A stretch of DNA of 64,000 nt, taken from Anoplolepis gracilipes. Lineage: Eukaryota; Arthropoda; Insecta; Hymenoptera; Formicidae. The stretch spans positions 10,189,001 to 10,253,000 of the forward strand of contig NC_132971.1 in the NCBI RefSeq assembly GCF_047496725.1. The letters are read 5' to 3'. The translations under genes and the position numbers were made by a program. Below are positions 36,801 to 46,600 of the stretch, one piece after another. Under the pieces are notes generated by a model that saw nothing but the letters and a program-made list of their open reading frames with translations, did not search any database and was not told the DNA's origin. Each line of letters opens with the position of its first letter. The stretch's first letter is position 1.

Positions 36801-39063
36801 ATATTCAACCCGGAGGAATTATTGATAAGATCTCTTGCAGAATACGAGATCGTTGGCCATTGCTTTACATAACGATTATCAGCTTACTTTTACTGTTCCT
36901 TTCTATAAGGATCTATAGCTCAGACATGCGACAAACTGTAGTTGTTACTATAATATTGTCTTTTATTTTCAACGTTACTTATGAAACTTGCATTGCTTTA
37001 TGCATCATCAGCATATCTGCCATTGCTGTATGCTGCTGTGTCATATTTTTTGGTTCTGTTGCACATGGAATAGCTGCCAGGTAAGAAATTTTTTATTCAT
37101 ATTAAAATAAAAATAATTTCCCACAAAATTATGTAATCAGAAAATTAGTTAATAATATACGGTTAAAAGTTTTATATATATTTTTTATATTTAATTTTTC
37201 GCAGATTTTTCGCACGTGCGATAACTATCTCAAGAACGTGGTCAGATTGGGAACTGTACGAGCTACCAGTTATTACAACTATTTTCGTATTATCCCTAGT
37301 TCCAACAACATGTGGAGCTCTAGCTATGGTCGTTTCGGTATTTCTGTATTTCTTGAAACTAACAAGGATGTATGAAGATTATTTAGAGGAGATATTAATT
37401 GCCTGGCTGCAACATTTCAATTGGTTCAAACGTTTCAAGAGTATAACAAAAGAAAACAATAGAAGCACCAGTCAAGAAATATATAATCATCTCATCTTGT
37501 TCCTATTGTGGATTTTTGCTGCAATCCCAGCAATTCCATCTGTCTTAGTTTGGGCAAAAAATTTCAGGTATGTATTTATTATAAAGGCTATAGTCGGATA
37601 AGCATACTAAAAGTGCCACGGGGGAGTTTTCAAATAATATTTGGCTTGTCATTTCCTCACTGTAAAAAAAATTTTCCTCAAAATTTCAGCTCCCTAACTT
37701 TATTATTTTTTGAGTTATTGAGAAAAATGTCATTTTCAGTTTTTATTTTTCTTTTCTGTAAATATTTGAGATGATCATTTATCAACAAAAGACATAAAAA
37801 AAATATTTTTTCATTAATCTCGAATAAAAGCTCCATTTTTAAAAAAAGATTGAAATTAAGAAATGGCTTTTTTAACATGTCCCTTTCGACGTTCAATCAC
37901 CAAACTTTTATAGAATACTCTTTTTATATGCCTCAATACTCTCAAATTTTTTTAATTTTTTCATTGGTAATGAAAAAAAAAATGGAAAACTTTTTTTTAT
38001 TATTTTTTAATAATAGAACGGAAAATTATTTATTTTCTTGTAATAATTATAATAGTAATTATAATAATTGTAATAGTTATACTGTAAGATAGAAATATTT
38101 TTTATGTAAAAACAATTTGAAAGTTGTATTTATGTAAATTGTTTTTACATAAAAAATATTTCTATTTTGCAGTGTAATTATAAGTATTACAATTATTATT
38201 ATTACTATTATCATTACTATTACAATTATTACAAGAAAAATAAATAATTTTCCATTCTATTATCAAGAAATAATAAAAAAAATATTTTTATTTTTTTTTT
38301 TTTTGTTACTATGTTGCATCAAGTCGAAAAAATTGAAAAAATTTAAGAGTATTAAGACATATAAAAAGAATATTCTCTAAAAGTTTGAACCTCGAAAGGA
38401 ACATGTTAAAATGGCCATTTCTTAATTTTAGTCTTTTTTTAACAATCGAATTTTTATTCAAGATTAATAAAAAAATATTTTGTTTTGTGTCTTTCGTTGA
38501 TAAGTATTTAGAAAAAAATCGATATGGGATCATTTCAAATATTTACAGAAAAGAAAAATAAAAACTGAAAATGACATTTTTTCTCGATAACTCAGGAAAT
38601 AATAAAGTTAAGGAGCTGAAATTTTGAAGAAAATTTTGTTTACAATGAGGAAATGACAGGCCAAATATTATTTGAAAACTCGTCGGGGGCACTTTTTGTA
38701 TGCTTATTCGACTATAGCGATTTTCAGTATATATTATATAAATCCGTCATATGTATTAACGAGAATGAATTGACATACAGCTACAACATAAGACTCACGT
38801 CGGAAGACCCTGTATTTCTAATAAGCTGGATAATACTAGCTGCGTGTGGTACAACGAACGTTATGCATATCTATCCTGAGGATCAGGGAATTCGCTCGCT
38901 TATATTAAGCAGCGTATTACGTTTTGTGAGTTGGATCATTCTTTCGATGACGGCAGCTTCGCGTCCATTCTTTTACCACTGGTATATGCCACCTATCGCA
39001 GCCGCGTTAGTAATGCTCATTGCATTAAATAACGCAGTTCCTACAAACAATTTAGCTTTTTAA
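33832..39063 (+). CDS. PGAP1: GPI inositol-deacylase PGAP1
   Basis: PGAP1 removes the inositol-linked acyl chain from GPI anchors in the ER. Exons: 33832-33987, 34264-34417, 34531-34635, 34727-34830, 35327-35770, 35854-36107, 36197-36622, 36697-37080, 37205-37567 and 38781-39063, giving 890 residues, close to the vertebrate length. An N-terminal transmembrane anchor (IMIYGSLVPCFSLIILLYIL) is followed by the lipase region with VLFIPGNAGSHEQ and the nucleophile elbow GHSMGG (Ser172), the elbow split by intron 4. Several transmembrane segments fill the C-terminal third, for example WPLLYITIISLLLLFLSI. The last acceptor at 38780 was chosen because it keeps the phase and joins WAKNF to SYNIRLTSEDP. 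Two nearer acceptor-like AGs at the edge of the foldback element do not fit as well. The gene is intact. Confidence 0.93.
34847..35280. mobile_element. 434 bp inverted-repeat MITE in PGAP1 intron 4
   Basis: The left end tatacaaggtgtttcagaaa and the right end tttctgaaacattctgtata are inverse repeats of about 36 bp. A second inner pair (gtcggaaactgtttcc versus ggaaaagaagtttcc) extends the foldback. The ends resemble those at 56801-57713 and the single end at 20817. No protein is encoded. Confidence 0.75.
37587..38718. mobile_element. 1.13 kb foldback element in the last PGAP1 intron
   Basis: The two halves are inverse copies over almost the whole length. The left end reads gctatagtcggataagcata and the right end tatgcttattcgactatagc. 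Inner matches include ggcacttt/aagtgcc, the ttcagtttttatttttcttt block and its complement, and a central hairpin around 38100-38155 (tttatgtaaaaacaattt with its inverse). No open frame with a transposase signature was found. It lies fully between the donor at 37568 and the acceptor at 38780. Confidence 0.9.
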
Positions 39064-39657
39064 GAGGTAATAACTTGCAGAAATATTACGTTTCTATCAT
39101 TCTCACCATCCATCAATAATTTTGTATAAAAAGATCTGAATTTATAGCCATGACTATATATGTTATTTAAAATTTGTTATGTTTCGAATATTAGTTTGAG
39201 CAATGTAAAAAGTGATATAACAAGTGATATGCTATGGCATACGAGTATTATTTTGTATAAAAGTAGTCCAAATATGTGTAATACGTGTAATAAGACTAAG
39301 GCAACTAATTTAAAACTTTAAGAATAATCAAGTATTAATCAGAGGATGTTTTATAATGCAGGGTTTGGTTCTTGTTGTGATATATGTGTAGATATAAGTA
39401 TATGCGTAAATTTATATTGTTGATATTAATATAATTTATTAAAGTCTTATTATTAATTTATAACAAATTTATCATCAATATTTAATAACAATGTTATATA
39501 TACAGTATTTACTGTTATCTAAATTATTATTTTGTACGTTTGCTCGTATGGCAGTAACAATGCTTTTTTTATGCGCGTTATATGTATTATTAAAATTTCT
39601 ACATTTTATATATATATATATATACACAGTATATCTCTTTTCACACAAAAAATATCA
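39064..39657. other. Convergent 3' region of PGAP1 and NUDT6
   Basis: The 594 bp between the two stop codons holds the PGAP1 3' UTR with AATTTATTAAAG-like sequence near 39430 and an AT/TA repeat near 39608-39625. No gene was seen. Confidence 0.5.
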
Positions 39658-41176
39658 TTATTCTACAAATGTAGTTCCAACATCTGCGTTTTCTACACTG
39701 TATACACATATCTGCTTTTTGGTGATAGGGTGTATCTCATAATTTGCAACCATACCCATTTCATGTCGCAAAAAATTTATTGTCTTCTTTGCTAAAGTTT
39801 TATTATTCGCATGTACCTCTGGATGTTGCATAAACTCAGTCAGCTAAAAAAAAACAATAAACTTGATATATGATATTGTTATATAACAATCTACAATACA
39901 GATATGCGATCCATGTTAATATATTGTAATATAATTTAACGTATCGAACAATTGTGATATATTTGTTAAAATTATATATAAACTCAATATAATTATATCT
40001 TGGTTTCAATTTAATGTACAAAAAAATAATCTTGATCCTTATAGTACCTTCATCCATCTGCAGTCTGAAATCTCCTTCTTACATTCTTGAATTTCAAAAC
40101 TCTGAGGTGTTAAATATGCAATCATGTATATATCCGAGCATCCAAATAAGTAATCGTGTCCATGTCTAAAAGATATTAGACACTTGAAGTCTGCCTGAAT
40201 TCCTGTTTCCTCTAAAACTTCTCTTTTAGCTGCTACTTCAATATTTTCTCCTAACAATTACAGATACATATGTCTCTATATATATATATATATATATAAT
40301 GATAAAACTAAAAAAAACGCAATCTCTTCTATTAAAATACCTGGCTCTACGTAGCCACCTGGAAGCTTCCAAGCTATATTGAGACCATACTTCTCTTTAA
40401 TGACAAGAATTTCATTAGTATTCTTATTGAACACAAACGCACCGACACCTAAAAATGTATGTGCGTATTTTGGAATGTTGCACTCTTCATCATTGGGCAA
40501 CCAACGATACAGCATGACATATTCCCCCTTTGCATGGTGAAAGATAAATCCCTGTCCTGTTAATATCGGAACCCATTCCGTGTTTGGTATATGCACGCGA
40601 AACCATACAGTGCGTTTCTTATCCTTAGCCCATTGCTCTAAAGAATCTACATACAAGAACATTTATAAATTATATGGATCTATTTTTTTTGTTCCTCTGC
40701 ACTAAAAGATTTAAATTTATTACTAGATATTAATAGTAAAAAATACTAATATTAAATTTATTTAAAAATTTACTTCCATTTGCCAGAAAAAAATGGAACT
40801 GTCAATGTTTCATCGTAAAATTAGTTTTGCAAAGTAATGATTTTTTTTTAAAGAGATTTAAATTAAGAGAAGTTTCTCCACACAATTATTTATATCTTCA
40901 TTTATAAAGAAATAAAATGCATCTACCTATGAGGCGCTGCGCGAATATTTTACTGTCGCAGGTTTCCTCGAGCGAGTCGATCGTGATACCATTGTACTGA
41001 TCGTTACAACCCTTGAAGATTTGCTTGGCCATCGCGGTTTTGGACACGTCCAATTGTCCAGGATTCGTGCTGCACCTTGACAGAAAAGAGGAAAAAACGG
41101 CCGTGTTCTTTAATGACGATCTTCTTTCGAATGTTTTCGTAACGCGAAACAATATCGCGGTTGACGCTCTTTTCAT
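39658..41176 (-). CDS. NUDT6: Nudix hydrolase NUDT6-like
   Basis: NUDT6-type Nudix proteins hydrolyse nucleoside diphosphate derivatives; the physiological substrate is not settled. Exons: 41176-40927, 40646-40341, 40250-40048 and 39843-39658, giving 314 residues, the expected size. The N-terminus is basic and Ser/Thr-rich (MKRASTAILFRVTKTFERRS), which suggests mitochondrial import. A pre-Nudix domain has FKGCNDQYNGITIDSLEE, SLEQWAKDKKRTVWFRVHIP and LTGQGFIFHHAKGEYVMLYR. The Nudix box is complete across the exon 2/3 join: GGYVEPG, then ENIEVAAKREVLEETGI (G-x5-E-x7-REVLEETGI). Conserved FRHGHDYLFGCSDIYMIAYL follows. The gene is intact and converges with PGAP1. Confidence 0.93.
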
Positions 41177-41728
41177 CGGATATCAGAATCGAGTTTCAAC
41201 GCGAAGATATTTATCAATAATTATCAAGGCCACAAAGCAATCTCACGCACGAGGACTGATAACAGTAGGATTGTAATAACAATCTTGCGTAAGTGGCGCA
41301 CGTAAATGAGTTTTTTCATTTTTCTTCATCGTTCTATTTACGTTGTCCTTCACTGATAATGGAACCTTAACCTAACCTTAACCTCAATGTGTCAAATTTT
41401 GTTCAAAGATTTATGCTTAAATTTATTTCTTTTTTTTGTCGTCAAAAATTGCGAGATGAAATTTTAGTAGCTTTATTGATTCGGCAGTGAAGATTATGAC
41501 GAATGACATTACTCGCGTGTGCATATATTATGAAATTATGTCATACATAAGACCGCGAGGTTAAAATGTGTCAAGAAACTTGACATGCGAGAAGGAAAAG
41601 TAAACTTGACGTCATGGGCACGTCACTTAAGGCACCTTTTCATACGTCGCTTGTCGCTCGTTTTGAGCGACAATAAAGTCACGTGACTGAATTGTCACTA
41701 GCGACTAGCTATTGAACACATGCATCGT
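41177..41728. other. Upstream region of NUDT6
   Basis: The first 200 bases probably contain the NUDT6 promoter. The segment at about 41640-41710 has short inverse words (gtcgctcg with cgagcgac-type matches) that may belong to another small repeat. No gene was recognised. Confidence 0.4.
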
Positions 41729-41991
41729 AAATTAAAGATTGAAGATTAAAAATTAGAGTTGTTTGAATCAAAACAAAAGGAACTAAAATTTCTTTGTCTT
41801 GATTGGTCAAATTTCAATCTTTAATCTTCAATGGCTGCGTTCAGCAGAGAAAGCAAATCAGTGAGCGCTTAGTGATTCTTTATTGTGATTGGTTCTTGCA
41901 TTTAGATCTTTGTTGGATCCAAGTGCAGAAACCAATCACGGTAAAGAATCACTAAGCGCTCACTGATTTGCTTCTCTGCTGAACGCAGCCA
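41729..41991. mobile_element. Nested foldback repeats
   Basis: Two hairpins share an arm. The outer one pairs attaaagattgaagatt (from 41732) with aatctttaatcttcaat (to about 41832). The second, 41832-41991, begins tggctgcgttcagcagagaa and ends ttctctgctgaacgcagcca, with inner arms around gtgagcgcttagtgattctt and its complement. Arm pairing of about 50 bp is near perfect. These are MITE-like with no coding capacity. Confidence 0.8.
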
Positions 41992-42005
41992 ATCTTAATC
42001 TTTAA

Positions 42006-42144
42006 GGCCGGGTCTACAATAGATGTAGTAAGACTTAAGCCGTAAGAAATTAACCAATTACAATTGTCTTTAGAGAAGAATAATGAATATGATTGGTTCA
42101 TTTCTTACGACTTAAGGCTTACTACAGCCATTGTAGATCCGGCC
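42006..42144. mobile_element. 139 bp palindromic MITE
   Basis: The left end ggccgggtctacaatagatg and the right end catt-gtagatccggcc, with inner gtaagacttaagccgtaag and its near complement, make arms of about 50 bp. The termini resemble the MITE at 1312-1452. Confidence 0.8.
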
Positions 42145-42171
42145 TAATGTGTAGTCTGATACGGGCCTAAG

Positions 42172-42480
42172 GGGATACCGAACGAGTGTATATCAATTGG
42201 ACACCATTGCTTATTGGCCAATTTAAAATAAGGCTCTTTGATTGGTTAATCGTGCAGATTACTCTAGGCATCGGTCAATATGAGTGGTTGTGTCCAATTG
42301 AACGGTGTCCAAGTGAACCGCTCCCATACCGAACTACCAACCAAGTTCTAACCTAACAAAACAATATATTTACTTAATATAAAAATTGCAATTTTTTATA
42401 CATAAACTAGAATAGGTTTTTTCCTCTCAGAATTGCATGAAAGAATATTTGTGAACTTTTAGAAATAAGCTTAGAAGCCT
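42172..42480. repeat. Partial copy of the hairpin family
   Basis: It begins ggggataccgaac and contains gttctaacctaacaaaacaa followed by an aatatatttacttaatata block nearly identical to the left arm of 42691-43075. Inside is a smaller inverse pair (tcaattggacacc versus ggtgtcc / gtccaattgaac). It ends near 42480 at the cctagaaaaaaa block. The inverse arm is missing. Confidence 0.6.
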
Positions 42481-42690
42481 AGAAAAAAAGTATTCGCCTG
42501 AAAAAAATGTTTTGTAAAAAGCGATTCGGTAGCCAATCAATCTTTTGCTCTTATGGAAAAGATATAAAATGATTGATATCGCGTCGCCTTTTACCACGCG
42601 GCAAGCGTTTCCGCGTTTTGTGGGCAGAAGTCCCTATCACCGACGAGATATTTTTAAAGACTGTCAGCCATGGGCAAATTTTCGTGACGG

Positions 42691-43075
42691 TTAAGGGGAT
42701 ACCGAAGTACCGACCGAGTTCTAACCTAACAAAACAATATATTTACTTAATATAAAAGTTGCAATTTATATACATAAAATAAAATAGGTTTTCCCCTCTC
42801 CGAATTGCATAAAAGAATATTTGTGAACTTTTAGAAATGAGCTTAGAAGCCTAGAAAAAAATATTTCTTTGAAAACAAATACAACATTTGTTTTTAAAGG
42901 AATATTTTTTTCTAGACTTCTAAGCTCATTTCTAAAAGTTCACAAATATTCTTTTATGCAATTCGGAGAGGGGAAAACCTATTTTATTTTATGTATATAA
43001 ATTGCAACTTTTATATTAAGTAAATATATTGTTTTGTTAGGTTAGAACTCGGTCGGTACTTCGGTATTCTCTTAA
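42691..43075. mobile_element. 385 bp near-perfect hairpin element
   Basis: The left arm begins ttaaggggataccgaagtac and the right arm ends gtacttcggtattctcttaa. The arms of about 180 bp are nearly identical inverse copies, with a loop at about 42878-42895 (aaatacaacattt). Related arms occur at 42340-42480, 55660-55790 and, inverted, in 9250-9400. Confidence 0.9.
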
Positions 43076-43600
43076 GTGGACACGATGGGCGGGGAGGTAA
43101 TTGAAGAATAATGACATTATCGACCGTTTAACTCATCTAATTGTTGTTTTATTATAAAAAATATGTAGATCTTCTGTGTAAATGTCCTCAAAATATCAAA
43201 ATAAGCGTTTTATTGCATTTAATCATTGTTTTATTATCAACAATACAAAGATTTTTTTACCTACAGCAAGAAAATCTTTGCATTGTCGATAATTTTTTTC
43301 CGTCACACTAAACCCCGTAAAATCACTGGTGTTTAATAATATCTCATCGGTGCCAGCACAGATCTAGCCGCGCAAAGCGCGTGCTTATTCGCTGATTCGT
43401 TTTTAATTAATATTTTAATAATTATTGCAAAAATCGCAAAATGACAAAGGACTTTTATATTCAGTTTACCGCGCTCTACCCGCTTACGAGCGTTATAATA
43501 GAGAGCACCTTTATATATACATTTAATTTACTATATACATATGTTCATACACATATATTTTGTATTATATACATTAATCAGTGTTATTAATATTACAATT
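43076..43600. other. 3' flank of the first A4GALT-like gene
   Basis: It contains a small inverse pair around 43215-43295 (ttattatcaacaatacaaag with ctttgcattgtcgataa). No gene was recognised. It probably contains the 3' UTR of the gene at 43601-49236. Confidence 0.4.
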
Positions 43601-46600
43601 TTAAAATTGTTTTCCAGCATACTCGTATATCTTCGGGCAATGCTGTTTAGCAATCATTCTGTAAATCGCCGCAGCGTCCGTTTTGGTGTTTTGGCTATAA
43701 GTTGTCCCGAAATGGATAATCGTTGTATTTTTTATCAACTTCGTTATTTCGTCTACGTTTTGTGGATAAGGAGGATAGAATTTCTCCGGTGGATAAATCG
43801 TGAACTGCTGACATTCTCTGTCCTGCAATAAAACAAGGTTATTATTCAAATAAATATACAATTACACACCTAAGGCCAAAAGTCCGTTGCGGTTCTTTTC
43901 ACATCAATTATTCATGCCATATTTAAATATTACCTTTGCATTAATCGCATTCATGTTAATTATTCGATGCATTCTAATGTAACGAAATTTTCATTAATCG
44001 TCAAGCGATCACGCACAAGCAATGACATTGCGTGATCACGCAATAAAATAATTGTTTTTGATTTTTATTATAAATTTAAAAATATTCTGTTCTGCACAAA
44101 AAATAAATAATAATATTTTTAATTATATATTTAGATCATAAAATAATGGAATTTTTTAATTTTTTATTTATTAAAATTTGATCAAATCAAATTAATAAAA
44201 AAATGTTTATTTTTTGTTCTAAAATACATATTTATATTTAAAAAATTTGTATTTAGCACATTTAACAGGTAATAATAAATATAATATATAATTATAGATA
44301 ATATTATTCATGAAAGATCAAAAACAAAAAAATGTTTAAATTTGTAAAAAAAATTTTCTAATCTATGAAAAATTAATTTTAATTTATGGAGAACAATTTT
44401 ATCCTCTTTTCATCTGTAACATTTAATTTTAATTTTAATAAGTTTTTTTTTATACTCACATGTTGCTGATAACAGAGTTTTTGCAGGACTTCAGATATAA
44501 CTCTTGTGATATTATATCGCGTGTAGTTGTCCGCATTGATACTTTTAATAACTTCTACACAGGCGTTGACAAATTTTTCGCCAAAATTCGTACTCGTGTC
44601 GACGCCGAACACACCGACATCCGTATCCCGATTATCTTGCACACCCGCGAAAGTGGTCAACTCATCCAAAGATCTAATAAATATAAATTTTTACATTTTA
44701 TTTGTCAATTATTACTTCTTGTGACAAGTTTTACAAATGTCTTCCCAATATTTATTTAGTCAAATGTAAAAGTTTTCGTAGAGTATCTAACACATTTTTA
44801 AGATACGTTTTTTATTTATTAATCTGATAAAACTTTAAAAAGAATTGTCTTATCATCTGCTATCTATTATCAATTTTACTTTGAGGCCATCGCGATTATA
44901 GAAACGATTGCGTAACTCACGTCAGCACTATGCTGTTCAGATTCAATACCACGCCGCCGAACTTCCACAATGTCAACATCCGGATGTAATCGTGAAAGTC
45001 TTTATACAGCCAGTCGCGATTCTCTGAAAATTCTCGGACGTTTATAGAGAACCAACTTTCTAATGGTGTATCGATAACATATTTCGACAAACGTACTCTC
45101 CTTATGTACACATTGTCGTATGTTTGCAAGATATCGACGAACGTTTGAGACTTTTTGGAAAATTGGCCGGTCGCGAAGAAAAGCACGAAGACATTCAAAT
45201 TGCGGTTGTTCCTGGCTGCCGATTCTATGGCGCACGCTTGTCGAAGATTGAGATGCGGCGGTGAACAACTGGTCTTGTGAAAGAATATGCATCTGCTTGG
45301 TATCAGCATTGCTTTATCTGGGAATTACAGAAAAGTAAGTATGTATACACAAAAAAAAAAAAAAGAATATATTCTTATTTTGACAATATCTTTAGTTTCA
45401 AAATGTAAATCTTGAAATAAGATTATATTGCGTTAAACAAAGAATAATTACTTGGATGAAGACATTTTATATAGTTCAACGAAGAAAAATATATTCTTGT
45501 TATTTAAGAATAATTATCTTGAATGGAGAGAAAAATAATGTTGGATAGAAAATAACACATGTTCAAATCGAAGATTATAATTTTCTTAGAGTTAAAATAA
45601 TTATTTTATTCTTGAAATGACAATCGTAGTATTAAAATAAGATTATAATATTGTTGAAATTTAAGATTTTTAAATTCTTCCAAGAAGATTATAAATTGTT
45701 GCGTATATATGAAACAATGAACGCGTTCATATGAGTATATAAGTTTTGATTTGACACTTACTTTTTTCTGTGTATTCAAACCGTGATTGAATGTTATAAA
45801 TAAGAAGAAATTAAAATTGGACTATAATAAGAGCACGAGATGAATGGAACAAAACTTTTGATTTTTATTAGGCTAATTTATTAAGACATTTCGGTTTTAC
45901 TTTGGTTTCGCACTTTTAGTTATTATTAATATAATAATTAGTATAATAATTAATAAGTTAATAAAATAAAATAATTAATAAGAAAATCGTAATTTATGCC
46001 ATCAAAACAACATGGCATTCTAAAAACCATAGCGAACCTCTCGTATGAAAAGTCTTCTATTGGTTACAATTGTTGGAAAAAAATAATGCAAACACGCAAG
46101 TACTGTCGCTAATATATAGGAATGTAATGTAGGAATAATGGAATATTTTCTTGTTAATTCATTGTAATAACTAAGATGACTCGAAGAGGGACTGAGAGAA
46201 ATATCTTAATAAATTTGCCTAATAATCATTAGAATAATCATTAGTTTTATTCTATTTTCACGCTATTTATTTTGCTTGGTTCTTAATTATTTTGAAGATA
46301 TAGCATCATTCACCTTGAAATATCTTACGATGTACAAAGTTCTTACACAGAAAGAAAGAATATTCTTAATTTGACAATATCATTAGTTTGACAATATTAT
46401 TAGGTGTCAAGTGAAGTCATTAACATTTTGTTAATGACTTCACTTATGCCTCCGTCAAGCGAGATGTGTTATTTTCGAGTGTACACAGAAAAAAGGAATA
46501 TTCTTATACTTTGACAATATCTTTAGTTTCAAAATGTAAATCTTGAAATGAGATTATATTGCGTTAAACAAAGAATAATTGCTTGGATGAAGACATTTTA

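Noticed and set aside
38653..38780. In-frame extension upstream of the last PGAP1 exon, using the AG at 38710-38720 or 38727
   Set aside because: The first AG lies in the foldback end, the second does not fit the strong donor's phase, and the AG at 38780 fits both phase and family sequence better.
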